Shown here piece by piece: positions 46,049-55,512 of a DNA stretch of 64,000 nucleotides. A program made the position numbers and the translations under genes. Source of the DNA: Qipengyuania intermedia (GTDB lineage: Bacteria > Pseudomonadota > Alphaproteobacteria > Sphingomonadales > Sphingomonadaceae); NCBI RefSeq assembly GCF_019711615.1, contig NZ_JAIGNS010000003.1, positions 124,001-188,000 on the forward strand, read 5' to 3'. The stretch's first letter is position 1, and the number at the start of each line of letters is the position of its first letter. Under the pieces are notes generated by a model that worked only from the letters and a program-made list of their open reading frames with translations, was not told where the DNA came from and did no database searches.

Positions 46049-47536
46049 GTGAAAACGCCCCTTGGGAACCTCACCCACCCTTTCCTCGACGAGGATGGCG
46101 ACAAGCTGCGCGAAGAGTGCGGCGTGTTCGGCGTTATCAACGCGGCGGACGCCTCGGCGGCGACGGCCCTCGGACTCCACGCCCTGCAGCATCGCGGCCA
46201 GGAAGCCGCCGGTATCGTGGCTTGGGACGGCGCCGAATTCCGTGCCCGCCGCGGACTTGGCCATGTTGCCGAGAATTTCTCTTCCGCAGAGGCAATCGCC
46301 GAACTGCCAGGCCATATGGCTGCCGGCCACGTACGCTATTCGACGACAGGCGGCGCGGGCCTGCGCAACGTACAGCCTCTTTATGCCGATCTCGCCAGCG
46401 GCGGCTTCGCCGTCGCACATAACGGCAATATCTCCAACGCGGGCAAGCTGCGCGAAGAACTGGTGCAGCGCGGGGCTATCTTCCAGTCGACGTCCGACAC
46501 CGAAGTCATCATCCACCTCGTCGCGACGAGCCGCTATCCCACGATCGTCGACCGGCTGGTCGATGCGCTCCGCCTGCTCGAAGGGGCCTATGCGCTTATC
46601 GTGATGACGCCGGAAGGCATGATCGCCTGCCGCGACCCGCTCGGTATCCGTCCGCTCGTCATGGGCCGGATCGGCGATGCCATCGCCTTTGCCAGTGAAA
46701 GCGTAGCCTTCGACGTCGTCGGCGCGGAAATGGTGCGCGAAGTCGAGCCGGGCGAACTGATCAGGGTCGATTACGACGGCAATGTGGATTCGCTCCACCC
46801 CTTCGGCACGCACAAGCCCCGCCCCTGCATCTTCGAACACGTCTATTTCAGCCGCCCGGACAGCTTTTTCGCAGGCCGCAGCGTCTACGAAGCGCGCAAG
46901 GCGATCGGCGCGGAACTCGCCAAGGAAAAGCCGGTCGAAGCCGATCTCGTCGTGCCCGTTCCGGACAGCGGCGTCCCTGCCGCCATCGGATATGCGCAGG
47001 AAGCAGGCATCCCGTTCGAACTGGGCATCATTCGCTCGCACTATGTCGGCCGGACATTCATCCAGCCCTCCGACGGCGCGCGCCATGCCGGCGTGAAACG
47101 CAAGCACAACGCCAACCGCAAGCTCGTGGAAGGCAAGCGGATCGTCCTCATCGACGATTCCATCGTGCGCGGCACCACTTCGATGCAGATCGTCGAGATG
47201 ATGCGCGATGCGGGCGCCAAGGAAGTGCATTTCCGCGTCGCCAGCCCGCCGACCGCCCACAGCTGTTATTACGGCGTCGATACGCCCGAACGCTCCAAGC
47301 TGCTGGCCGCTCGCATGGATGTCGAACCCATGCGCGAATTCATCAAGGCGGACAGCCTTGCCTTCGTTTCGATCGACGGCCTTTATCGCGCCGTGGGCGA
47401 AAAGCCGCGCGTGAAGGAATGTCCGCAATTCTGCGATGCCTGTTTCACAGGGGACTATCCCACCTCGCTGACCGATCTCAACCGGCGCGACGACAAACAG
47501 AAACAGCTCGCATTTCCGGTAAACAAGGTCGCCTGA
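46049..47536 (+). CDS. purF: Amidophosphoribosyltransferase
   Basis: A 495-residue PurF, the first committed enzyme of purine synthesis. Cys24 in REECGVFGV is the glutaminase nucleophile, revealed after propeptide removal. HALQHRGQEAAGI is a glutaminase motif, and IVLIDDSIVRGTTS is the PRPP-binding loop. GTG at 46049 is the start; an alternative downstream start would cut the propeptide. C-terminal Cys residues (CPQFCDACF) match the iron-sulfur-type PurF. It precedes an SDR gene by one base. Confidence 0.96.
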   Translation: MKTPLGNLTHPFLDEDGDKLREECGVFGVINAADASAATALGLHALQHRGQEAAGIVAWDGAEFRARRGLGHVAENFSSAEAIAELPGHMAAGHVRYSTTGGAGLRNVQPLYADLASGGFAVAHNGNISNAGKLREELVQRGAIFQSTSDTEVIIHLVATSRYPTIVDRLVDALRLLEGAYALIVMTPEGMIACRDPLGIRPLVMGRIGDAIAFASESVAFDVVGAEMVREVEPGELIRVDYDGNVDSLHPFGTHKPRPCIFEHVYFSRPDSFFAGRSVYEARKAIGAELAKEKPVEADLVVPVPDSGVPAAIGYAQEAGIPFELGIIRSHYVGRTFIQPSDGARHAGVKRKHNANRKLVEGKRIVLIDDSIVRGTTSMQIVEMMRDAGAKEVHFRVASPPTAHSCYYGVDTPERSKLLAARMDVEPMREFIKADSLAFVSIDGLYRAVGEKPRVKECPQFCDACFTGDYPTSLTDLNRRDDKQKQLAFPVNKVA

Positions 47537-47537
47537 C

Positions 47538-48248
47538 ATGACGAAACCACTCGATGGAAAACTCGCCCTGGTGACGGGTGCGAGCAAGGGTATCGGCGCC
47601 GCAACGGCGGTCGCGCTTGCCGAGGCGGGCGCACACGTGGTCCTTACCGGGCGGGATGTCCGGGCGCTCGAACAGGTCGAGGACCAGATCCATGCCGTCG
47701 GCGGGGCATCGACCATCGCACCTGTGGACCTGGCCGAAAGCGATGGCATCGCCCGCCTCGCGACTGCTATTTCCGGCCGCTGGGACCAGCTCGATATCCT
47801 TGTTATTTCCGCAGCTTACCTCCCGGCATTGACACCGGTTACGCAGATCGACGGCAAGCAGTTTAGCCAGGCGGTCACGGTCAATGTGCTGGCAACGCAG
47901 GCCCTCCTCGCCAATTTCGACCCGCTGCTGAAGCGTGCGGACGCCGCTCGCGTGATCGGCCTCACCAGCAGCGTCGGCGAGACCCCGCGCGCCTACTGGT
48001 CCGCCTATGGCAGCACGAAGGCCGCCTTCGACAATTTACTCGAATCCTACGCGCACGAAGTCGAGAAGATCTCCGGCGTGCGCGTGGCGATTATCGACCC
48101 CGGTGCAACGCGCACCTCGATGCGGGCGAAAGCCTATCCGGGCGAAGATCCGCAGACGGTCAAGCCGCCGCAAGCGGTCGGCTCTCGCCTGGTGGAGCTG
48201 CTTGTTAACGATTTCGAGACCCGCCACCGAGAGCGGATCGAAAGCTAG
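47538..48248 (+). CDS. SDR family oxidoreductase
   Basis: A 236-residue classical short-chain dehydrogenase. The TGASKGIG NAD(P) motif lies at about 14-21, the catalytic SAYGSTK (Tyr/Lys) near 153-160, and Ser in LTSSVGET. The substrate is unknown. Its ATG follows the purF stop by a single base, so they are probably co-transcribed, though the functional link is unclear. Confidence 0.88.
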   Translation: MTKPLDGKLALVTGASKGIGAATAVALAEAGAHVVLTGRDVRALEQVEDQIHAVGGASTIAPVDLAESDGIARLATAISGRWDQLDILVISAAYLPALTPVTQIDGKQFSQAVTVNVLATQALLANFDPLLKRADAARVIGLTSSVGETPRAYWSAYGSTKAAFDNLLESYAHEVEKISGVRVAIIDPGATRTSMRAKAYPGEDPQTVKPPQAVGSRLVELLVNDFETRHRERIES

Positions 48249-48367
48249 GTTAACCCTATACCGCGACTCTTCCGTAATCCTCCTGAGAGAGATTCCGCTA
48301 AACAACACGCGCGTTTTTACCCGGACGTGCAGTTTCGGAAAAACTCAGTCTCAGCAAGGTGCCGGAT

Positions 48368-48715
48368 ATGACCTACCAGACCCAGGATCGCTACTCGGTA
48401 GCATCGCAGGAAGACCGGTGCGCGCCGCGTACCAAGCTGACCATTCCCGGCCAGCTGCGCGCCAGCGGTGGCCGCGCCTTCCAGACGGTGGTGCACGACC
48501 TCTCGATCTCGGGCTTCTCGGCAGCGGCCATCAACCGGATGCACGAAGGCCAGATGTGCTGGCTCACCCTGCCCGGCCTTGAATCGCTACAGGCGCAGGT
48601 CGTGTGGTGGGAAAACTGCATGGTCGGTTGCGCGTTCAACGAACTGCTTTCGCCGATCGTCCATGACAACATCCTCGCCCGTTACAGCGGCGAAGGCGCA
48701 TACCGCCCCTACTGA
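48368..48715 (+). CDS. PilZ domain protein
   Basis: A 115-residue PilZ-like protein. DRCAPRTKLTIPGQLR carries the RxxxR-like stretch, and VHDLSISGFSA the D/NxSxxG motif of c-di-GMP binding proteins. One cysteine-rich strand follows (WWENCMVGCAF). It may sense c-di-GMP, which often controls exopolysaccharide. ATG at 48368 is preceded by AAGG; GTG at 48359 is an alternative. A 118-base gap lies upstream. Confidence 0.8.
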   Translation: MTYQTQDRYSVASQEDRCAPRTKLTIPGQLRASGGRAFQTVVHDLSISGFSAAAINRMHEGQMCWLTLPGLESLQAQVVWWENCMVGCAFNELLSPIVHDNILARYSGEGAYRPY

Positions 48716-48798
48716 TTACGCGAGACAGGCGACAGTGCCGACGCAATGGCGGCGACCGCTGGGCGCTGGCCTGAACCTTCGTCCGGTATCTCGTCGTC

Positions 48799-48830
48799 GG
48801 TGGCGGTGCGCCCTACCGGCCTCCGCCACC
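48799..48830. terminator. Inverted repeat in convergent gap, possible terminator
   Basis: Perfect 8-base arms, GGTGGCGG at 48799-48806 and CCGCCACC at 48823-48830, flank a 16-base loop between the PilZ gene and the convergent serine hydrolase gene. No U run follows, so the terminator call is tentative. Confidence 0.35.
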
Positions 48831-48844
48831 ACTCGTTTCCAGGC

Positions 48845-50044
48845 TCAGTCCGAAGCGTTGGCCAATCTATAGACGAGATCGCGGAACTTGGCGCGGTAAG
48901 GGTTGCTCGTGGCCGTCGGCCAGTTGCTGACCACTGCCACCACCAGATCGCTTTCCGGAACGATGGTGATTGCCTGGCCGAAGATACCCTGCGCACCGTA
49001 GGCACCCTCAGGATAGGCCCACCACTGGTAACCGTATCCGAAGCCCGGTGCATTGGGAGCGAAGGAAACCTGCGCCGCGCCTGAATCGGCAAACCAGCCC
49101 TCCGGCACGACGCCCTCCCCGCCTTCGAGCACGAACTGGCCGAAACGGGCATAGTCCGACAGACGCAGCGAAAGGCAGCAACCACCGATATTGCCGCCGG
49201 TCAGATCCTGCATCCAGAAGAGGCGGCCTTCGAAGCCCGCGGGCTCCACGATATTTTCCGCCGCATAGGCAGCAAGCGATTTGCCGGTAGCTTCCTCGAC
49301 GATGAGGCCGAGCAAATTGGTCTCCAGCGTCTTGTAGACCCATTTCTCACCCGCCGGTGCCTCGCGCGTCAACGTGCGGGCATAGGTCACTGCCTGCGAT
49401 TCCCCTGCAACCGGCGCGATGGCGAGCATCTTCGCAACATCGCTGTCGGGATCGGTGTAATCCTCGTTCCACGCCACGCCCGACGTCATCGTGGCGATCT
49501 GGCCAACCGTGACGCCATCGTAGGCGGTGCCTGCGAGAGCGGGAATGATCGACGTCACCGGTGTGTCGAGGCTTTCGATGTAGCCATCCTCGATCGCCGA
49601 ACCGAGCAGGGATGAGGTAAAGCTCTTTGCGACGGAAAAGCTCGTCCAGCGATCCTGCGCGCCAAGGCCCAGGCCATATTCCTCGAACCGGACCTTCCCG
49701 TCTTCGAGCACCATCACCCCGCCGGCCTGCGTGTCGGCCATGAAGCTGCGTATCGCGGCGACAGTTTCGGCATCGAGGCTTTCACCGCGTGGAAAAGAGC
49801 GAACCGTATTGGCGGGCGCGACTTCCAGGCCCGGAAAGAGGGATTCCATGTCGCGGAAAGCAGCGGAGCGGCGCTCGTCGCTCCAGAAGAGGATCGAATC
49901 GCCCGGATCCATGCTCGCCATCTGCTCCGGCATGCTCTGGCTTACGGCGGGAGGCGCGGCATCGGCCGTCTCGAGCGGACCCGAATAGGCTGCAGAGCAA
50001 CCGGCCACGGCCAGTGCGGTCATCGAAGCAAGTATCGCACGCAT
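48845..50044 (-). CDS. Class C beta-lactamase-fold serine hydrolase (NylB-like), lipoprotein
   Basis: A 399-residue serine hydrolase. Ser137-x-x-Lys140 in FSVAKSFTSS is the catalytic pair, and WVYKTLETNLLG resembles the YxS/N-type region of 6-aminohexanoate-dimer hydrolases. The N-terminus has a lipobox-like AVAGC at Cys16, so it is probably an outer- or inner-membrane lipoprotein. ATG at 50044 with GGGAGAG upstream overlaps the CFA synthase stop by one base. The substrate is unknown. Confidence 0.85.
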   Translation of the reverse strand: MRAILASMTALAVAGCSAAYSGPLETADAAPPAVSQSMPEQMASMDPGDSILFWSDERRSAAFRDMESLFPGLEVAPANTVRSFPRGESLDAETVAAIRSFMADTQAGGVMVLEDGKVRFEEYGLGLGAQDRWTSFSVAKSFTSSLLGSAIEDGYIESLDTPVTSIIPALAGTAYDGVTVGQIATMTSGVAWNEDYTDPDSDVAKMLAIAPVAGESQAVTYARTLTREAPAGEKWVYKTLETNLLGLIVEEATGKSLAAYAAENIVEPAGFEGRLFWMQDLTGGNIGGCCLSLRLSDYARFGQFVLEGGEGVVPEGWFADSGAAQVSFAPNAPGFGYGYQWWAYPEGAYGAQGIFGQAITIVPESDLVVAVVSNWPTATSNPYRAKFRDLVYRLANASD

Positions 50045-51291
50045 CAAATCTCTCCCTCTTTCACCAGTGTCACCTGATGCACATCGATGCCGCCCCCGCG
50101 GAAGCCGCCTTCGCAATACATCAGGTAGTAGCGCCACAGGTTGCAGAATTGCGCATCGAAACCTTGCGGCAATGCGCCATCGCGTTCCGCGCGGTCGAAT
50201 GCCTCGCGCCATATTCGCAGGGTTTCCGCGTAGTCGAGCCCGAAATCGGCCTGGTCGCGCCACTCGAGGCCGCGCTCCTCCGCCAGTTCGCGGAACTCGC
50301 TCGTCCTGATCAGCAAGCCGCCGGGGAAGATATAGGCCTGGATGAAATCGGCGCTCTTTGCATAGTCGTCGAACAGCTCGTCGCGCATCGAGATGTACTG
50401 GATTGCGGCGCGTCCTCCCGGTTTCAGGTTGCGCGCGATGCAGTCCATGAAGGTGGGCCAGTATTCCTGGCCGAGCGCTTCGACCATCTCCACGCTGACG
50501 ATGGCGTCGTAGCTGCCTGCGGCGTCGCGATAGTCCTGCTTGCGAAAGTCGACCGCCGGATCGTGGCGCTGCCTCGCCCATTGCAGCTGTTCGTCGGACA
50601 GGCTGATCGCCGTGACGTCACTGCCTCGCGATGCGAAGAAATCCGCCAGGGCGCCCCATCCGCAGCCGATCTCGAGCAGGCGCTGGTGGTCACCAAGCCG
50701 CGATGCCAAGGCATCCCACTTGCGCCTCTGGCCCGCTTCGAGGTCGTCGTCCGCAATCCCGAGACCGGAGGAATAGCTCATCGTCGGATCGAGCCAGGCG
50801 GCGTAAAAATCATTGCCGAGATCGTAATGGGCGCTGATGTTCTTCTGCGCGCCTTCATGCGTATTGCGATTGACGAGGTGCGCCAGCTTCAAACCGTGGC
50901 GGAAAGGACCCTTGGCCCGCGCCGTGTCACCGAGGCGCGAGGCGTGCTGCATGAACAGGGCGAATAGCGGCACCGGATCGGAGCTCCACCACTCTCCCGC
51001 TTCCCACGCCTGGTACCAGCCTACCGAGCCATTGCTCGCAAGTCGCACCAGCGCGTTCCAGCTGCGCAGTTCGACGTCGCACTCGAAGCCGGGTTTGCGA
51101 CCGCCAAGGACACGCTTCGTGCCATCGGGCAAAGTGGCGCGGATCGCACCGGAGACGATCGCCCCGTCGATACGATCGAGGATCTTGCCGAAGCCGGGAG
51201 CGACAAGACGCGCCAGAAATCCCGGCTTGCGGGCGAAGGGTTTCGCCCCGTCGAGCAGGTCGCGTCCGCGCTGGCTGGTAGGCATATCCAT
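50044..51291 (-). CDS. cfa: Cyclopropane-fatty-acyl-phospholipid synthase
   Basis: A 415-residue CFA synthase that adds a methylene bridge to unsaturated membrane lipid chains. KNISAHYDLGNDFYAAWLD and the SAM site LEIGCGWGALADFFA are present, with FIQAYIFPGG later on. An N-terminal extension of about 150 residues is usual. The ATG at 51291 is chosen, but TTG at 51327, just after the photolyase stop, is possible; no Shine-Dalgarno decides. It sits between photolyase and the serine hydrolase in one operon. Confidence 0.92.
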   Translation of the reverse strand: MDMPTSQRGRDLLDGAKPFARKPGFLARLVAPGFGKILDRIDGAIVSGAIRATLPDGTKRVLGGRKPGFECDVELRSWNALVRLASNGSVGWYQAWEAGEWWSSDPVPLFALFMQHASRLGDTARAKGPFRHGLKLAHLVNRNTHEGAQKNISAHYDLGNDFYAAWLDPTMSYSSGLGIADDDLEAGQRRKWDALASRLGDHQRLLEIGCGWGALADFFASRGSDVTAISLSDEQLQWARQRHDPAVDFRKQDYRDAAGSYDAIVSVEMVEALGQEYWPTFMDCIARNLKPGGRAAIQYISMRDELFDDYAKSADFIQAYIFPGGLLIRTSEFRELAEERGLEWRDQADFGLDYAETLRIWREAFDRAERDGALPQGFDAQFCNLWRYYLMYCEGGFRGGGIDVHQVTLVKEGEI

Positions 51292-51332
51292 GGGCGCCGC
51301 TATGCCGTGCAGCGAAGCGGGCGACAAGTCCG

Positions 51333-52727
51333 CTACGACTTGCTTGCCCGGTAGGCTTCAAGCGCCCGTTCGCGCGCTTCCTTGTGGCCGATCATCTTGA
51401 CCGGATAATCGCCGCGCTTGTCGTCGGGCGGATCGTGGATATTGTCGTCGGACAGGCCTTCGAGTTCGGGAACATATTGCCTGATATAGTCCGCGGCATC
51501 GAACTTCTGGCTCTGCGTAAGCGGGGCCATGATGCGGCTGAACATATTGCTGTCGACGCCGGTGCCGCTGATCCATTGCCAGTTGACGCCGTTATTGCCG
51601 TAATCGGCATCCACCAGGCAGTCCCAGTACCACTGCTCGCCGAAGCGCCAGTCGATCAGCAGGTGTTTGACGAGAAAGCTGGCGCAGATCATCCGTACGC
51701 GGTTGTGCATCCAGCCCGTCTGCCACAGCTGGCGCATCCCCGCATCTACGATGGGATAGCCGGTCATGCCGCGCTGCCAGCACTTAAGGTCCTCTTCGAT
51801 GAGGTGCCCGGCATTCGGATTTCGCCACAAGGTCCGCTCGTCGTAATCGCGATAGCTCTCGCGCGGATAGTCCGGGAACTGGTCGATCACGTTCTGAGCG
51901 TAGTCGCGCCAGATGATCTCCTTCGCGTAGGTTTTCCAACCGTCGCTGCGCTTGTCCTTGAGCTTGTGCCAGACCTGTGCGGGACTGATCTCGCCCCAGT
52001 GAAGATGCGGCGAAAGGCGCGACGTGATGTCCTTCGACGGCAGGTTTCGCCCCTCGTCATAGTCTGCGACCTCGTCCGTCCACCAGTCGAGCCGTTCGTG
52101 TGCGGCGGCTTCGCCGAACTCCCAGAAATCGCGGATGCCACCCGCCCAGTCGGGCTTTGTCGGAAGCAGGTCCCAATCGGAAATTTCATCGCTCTCCGGC
52201 CAGCTATCAGGTGACGAGATAGTCTCCGGCTCACCAAGCACATCGCGGGGGGGCATCACTTCGAGCATGGCCTTGGAGAAAGGCGTGTAGATCTTGTACG
52301 GATCCCCCGAGCCTGTCGTCACCGAGCCGGGCGGCAACAGGTAATTGCCGTCGTAGAGGCACAGCTTGCGATCTTCGCCAAGCGCATCTCGAAGCTCGTC
52401 CTCTGCCTCTTTCCACCACGGCTCGTAGTGGCGCATGGCGTGAATGCAGCTTGCCCCGACTTCATCGGCAATCGAGGCGAGGATTTGCGGCGCATCACCT
52501 TTGCGCAGGACGATTTTCGAGCGGCGGCTGCCGAAGCTCCTACCGAGGCTTTCGAGCGAATAATTCAGCCATACCAGCGAGGCGCCGCCATAGGCATGGT
52601 CGCCAGCCCGGTCCTGGTCGAGGACGAATACCGGTATGACTGGACCGGCCTGGGCGGCTGCATGGAGGGCGGGCTGGTCGGCCATGCGCAGGTCGCGCCG
52701 CAGCCAGACGATTTGGGGAGAGCTCAT
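51333..52727 (-). CDS. phrB: Deoxyribodipyrimidine photolyase
   Basis: A 464-residue class I photolyase/cryptochrome-family protein. The N-terminal Rossmann domain starts VWLRRDLRMADQPAL. The FAD domain has RLSPHLHWGEISP, GWMHNRVRMICASFLVK and DADYGNNGVNWQW, which include the tryptophans of the electron-transfer chain. It repairs cyclobutane pyrimidine dimers with light. The membrane-hydrolase gene upstream ends 6 bases away, and cfa follows. Confidence 0.94.
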   Translation of the reverse strand: MSSPQIVWLRRDLRMADQPALHAAAQAGPVIPVFVLDQDRAGDHAYGGASLVWLNYSLESLGRSFGSRRSKIVLRKGDAPQILASIADEVGASCIHAMRHYEPWWKEAEDELRDALGEDRKLCLYDGNYLLPPGSVTTGSGDPYKIYTPFSKAMLEVMPPRDVLGEPETISSPDSWPESDEISDWDLLPTKPDWAGGIRDFWEFGEAAAHERLDWWTDEVADYDEGRNLPSKDITSRLSPHLHWGEISPAQVWHKLKDKRSDGWKTYAKEIIWRDYAQNVIDQFPDYPRESYRDYDERTLWRNPNAGHLIEEDLKCWQRGMTGYPIVDAGMRQLWQTGWMHNRVRMICASFLVKHLLIDWRFGEQWYWDCLVDADYGNNGVNWQWISGTGVDSNMFSRIMAPLTQSQKFDAADYIRQYVPELEGLSDDNIHDPPDDKRGDYPVKMIGHKEARERALEAYRASKS

Positions 52728-52733
52728 GCGGAC

Positions 52734-53678
52734 CTAACCGCCGTTCCCTTCCGACGGTTCCGTTTTGACGCCGTCGCAAATGTCGGACGGCAGCCTGACC
52801 TCGAACCGGCCTGTGGCGCGGGGATCGGAAAAGCGCGCATCCCTCAGCCAAAGCGTGCCGTCTTCTTCGGGCACGATATAGGGCGTTCGCGCCCAGAACA
52901 GGAAGGCATCTATCTGGCTATCCGCAGCGCGAGCACGCTCGAGATCGCAGCGGTCGAGCGGCACGCCGGGAAAGGTGGTATCCTCGCCAAGTGTATAGAG
53001 GCCGTTCCCGCCGGTAATCATGTCGCGTTCCCACGACCACAGCGGCGGCGGGCTGGCGATCACGATCTCGGTGCCGGTCGGACTGCCGGTGACCCCGCGC
53101 TCCGCATTGCCCGTGATGAAGCCTTGCAATGCGATGTAAATGCTGGCGAGCGAAAGCGCGATGCGCGCGGGCTGCTTCCATTCCCCTTCCCGCTTCTCGC
53201 GCCGCAGGGAAAACCATGTCGCGAAGCCCATCCCGAGCCACAGCCATATGTCGATGATGAACAGTGTGTCGCCGTAGAACCATCGGCTCGAGAACGGCTC
53301 GAGCAGGCGGATGCCGTAGACGTTCAGCCAGTCGAGCGCCGGGTGGGTCAGGCAGCCGATAAAGCTCAACAAGAACAGCCATTTGAAGCTGACTGGTAAG
53401 CGGTCGTCTGGCCGTTTCCCGCGGCTCGCCTGCCAGCGGTCGAAGCCGTAGAGCAGCCCCGCGAGGATCAGGGGAAGCAGTATTAGCGCAGGCGGACCAT
53501 GGGTAATCCCGCGCCGGAATCCGAGATGCTCCACGCCCTCCAGCCAGAAGAAGCACGCCGCATCCACATCGGGCAGGTTCGCGCCGAAGATCAGCGCGGG
53601 CATGGCGAGCCCAGTCTTCTTTTTAAGCCCCGCCTGTCCGATCAAGGCACCGACCAGGCTGTGAGTCAGATTGTCCAA
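52734..53678 (-). CDS. Metal-dependent hydrolase-like membrane protein (YdjM/DUF457)
   Basis: A 314-residue protein with 5-6 hydrophobic helices and conserved HSL, ANLPDVDA, RGITHGP and LTHPALDWLN segments, which give the His and Asp pattern of YdjM-like predicted metal-dependent hydrolases of the inner membrane. TTG at 53678 is preceded by GGGAGG at 6-7 bases and is the natural start. Function is unproven. It is the first gene of the photolyase-cfa-hydrolase run. Confidence 0.85.
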   Translation of the reverse strand: MDNLTHSLVGALIGQAGLKKKTGLAMPALIFGANLPDVDAACFFWLEGVEHLGFRRGITHGPPALILLPLILAGLLYGFDRWQASRGKRPDDRLPVSFKWLFLLSFIGCLTHPALDWLNVYGIRLLEPFSSRWFYGDTLFIIDIWLWLGMGFATWFSLRREKREGEWKQPARIALSLASIYIALQGFITGNAERGVTGSPTGTEIVIASPPPLWSWERDMITGGNGLYTLGEDTTFPGVPLDRCDLERARAADSQIDAFLFWARTPYIVPEEDGTLWLRDARFSDPRATGRFEVRLPSDICDGVKTEPSEGNGG

Positions 53679-53728
53679 GCATTTCCTCCCGCCGATACCC
53701 GATAGCTTACTTCGTGAGTTGGACCGTT

Positions 53729-54475
53729 ATGACCACTCCGCAATTGCTGCGCCTCGCGCAAGGCCTTTGGCAGAAAATCCAGGACGAATACCGGCTGCTC
53801 CTCGGCTTTGTTGCCGCGATTGGCCTCGCGGTCACCTTCGGAGCGCTGGCGGGAGAAATGCTGGAGGGTGACTTCGGTGCCTTCGACAGGAATTTTCTTC
53901 TCGCTCTCCGTCATTCGGATGACCTCGCAACTCCGATCGGGCCGCATTTCATCCAGACCGCCATGCTGGACATCACCGCCATGGGAAGCGAGACGATCCT
54001 GACGCTCGTCACGCTGATGGCGCTCGGATTCCTCCTTTTGCGCAAGCGCTATCGACAGACCATGCTGGTGGCGGCAGCGGTCGGCGGCGGGGCTATCCTC
54101 AGTGGCATCCTCAAATCGCTTTTCTCTCGTGCGCGCCCGGATGTCGTGCCGCGCCTTGCCGAGGTCAGTTCCGGCAGTTTTCCCAGCGGGCATGCGATGA
54201 ACAGCGCCATCATCTACCTCACGATCGCAGTGCTGATCGCGCGCAGTTACGAAGACCCGCGCACGCGCAGTTTCATCGTCGGGCTCGCTGCACTGGCAAC
54301 GCTGACCATCGGGTTCTCACGGGCTTATCTTGGCGTTCACTGGCCGACCGATGTCGCGGCTGGCTGGCTGGTCGGCCTCGCCTGGGCGCTGCTGATGGGG
54401 ATGATCGCCATCACCCTCCAGAAACGCCACCAGATCGAACAGCCGGTCGACGATACGACCGAATCCGAGGATTAG
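53729..54475 (+). CDS. PAP2 family phosphatase
   Basis: A 248-residue membrane phosphatase of the PAP2 type. Motif C1 is KSLFSRARP, C2 SFPSGHAMNS and C3 SRAYLGVHWPTDV, with five to six hydrophobic helices. It may act on phosphatidic acid or undecaprenyl pyrophosphate, the latter relevant to polysaccharide lipid carriers (inference). ATG at 53729 is used; a GTG 15 bases upstream is possible. It converges on korB, with two bases between stops. Confidence 0.9.
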   Translation: MTTPQLLRLAQGLWQKIQDEYRLLLGFVAAIGLAVTFGALAGEMLEGDFGAFDRNFLLALRHSDDLATPIGPHFIQTAMLDITAMGSETILTLVTLMALGFLLLRKRYRQTMLVAAAVGGGAILSGILKSLFSRARPDVVPRLAEVSSGSFPSGHAMNSAIIYLTIAVLIARSYEDPRTRSFIVGLAALATLTIGFSRAYLGVHWPTDVAAGWLVGLAWALLMGMIAITLQKRHQIEQPVDDTTESED

Positions 54476-54477
54476 CT

Positions 54478-55512
54478 TTAGATCGGGTCCTGCGCCGTAC
54501 CGCTGACGGTCCAGGTCTGACCCTTGCCGAGCAGCTTGGCGAGATTGGCTTCCTTGCCCTCGCTCGCCCGCTTGCGCTCTTCGATCACCGCGTCCTCGAA
54601 CGTCGGGCGCGGATCGTCGTAAAGCACGCCGAGCGCCATCGGGAACGGGCCGAAGGGCATTTCGATCAGCATGTGCGCGACCGAGCGGTTGGTGACGTCG
54701 TGGACGATCACGCCCGCCGATTGCCAATCGCCATCCGTCACATCGACGACCTCCAGGCTCAAGGTCTCGCGATTGAGCGCGATGCCCTTGGTGTCGCCAG
54801 CGAACAGCATCGGCTTGCCATTCTCCAGCCAGAGCTGGCGATCTTCCGCACCTTTGGGCGCAGCGAAGTCGTTGAAGACGTCCTTGTTGTAGACGATGCA
54901 GTTCTGGAAAATCTCGATGAAAGCCGCGCCCTTGTGGGCATGGGCGGCCTTGAGCACGTCGGGCAGGTGCTTCGACACGTCGAACCCGCGCCCGATGAAG
55001 CGCGCGCCGCTGCCGAGGGCGAATGCCGCCGGGCGTGCCGGATGGTCGTAGCTGCCGATCGGCGTGGAAGGCGACTTGGTGCCTTCGCGACTGGTAGGCG
55101 AGGCCTGACCCTTGGTGAGCCCGTAGATCTCGTTGTTGAACAGCATGATCTGCATGTTCACGTTGCGACGCAGGACATGCATCAAGTGGTTGCCGCCGAT
55201 GGACAGGCCATCGCCGTCACCCGTCACCAGCCACACGTCGAGGTCCGGATTGGCAAGCTTTGCACCCGTGGCAAAAGCAGGCGCACGGCCATGGATGGTG
55301 TGGAAGCCGTAACTCTCGATGTAATAGGGAAAGCGGCTCGAACAGCCGATGCCCGAAATGAACACCGTGTTCGCCGGGTCTGCCCCCAGCTGCGGCAGCG
55401 TGCGCTGCACGGCTTTCAGGATCGCGTAGTCACCGCACCCCGGACACCAGCGAACTTCCTGGTCGGTTTCCCAGTCCTTGAGCGTGGTTTCGATTTTAGC
55501 GGGTGCGTTCAT
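54478..55512 (-). CDS. korB: 2-oxoacid:ferredoxin oxidoreductase beta subunit
   Basis: A 344-residue KorB. CPGCGDYAIL opens the TPP domain, the TPP-Mg motif is TGDGDGLSIGG...NNEIYGLTKGQ, and HTIHGRAPAFATG is a further family segment. It decarboxylates 2-oxoacids such as 2-oxoglutarate, reducing ferredoxin. Its ATG overlaps the stop of the small membrane gene that lies between it and korA. Confidence 0.93.
   Translation of the reverse strand: MNAPAKIETTLKDWETDQEVRWCPGCGDYAILKAVQRTLPQLGADPANTVFISGIGCSSRFPYYIESYGFHTIHGRAPAFATGAKLANPDLDVWLVTGDGDGLSIGGNHLMHVLRRNVNMQIMLFNNEIYGLTKGQASPTSREGTKSPSTPIGSYDHPARPAAFALGSGARFIGRGFDVSKHLPDVLKAAHAHKGAAFIEIFQNCIVYNKDVFNDFAAPKGAEDRQLWLENGKPMLFAGDTKGIALNRETLSLEVVDVTDGDWQSAGVIVHDVTNRSVAHMLIEMPFGPFPMALGVLYDDPRPTFEDAVIEERKRASEGKEANLAKLLGKGQTWTVSGTAQDPI

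Noticed and set aside
45878-47749. 623-codon minus-strand open frame
   Set aside because: Shadow of purF and the SDR gene on the other strand; no domains seen.
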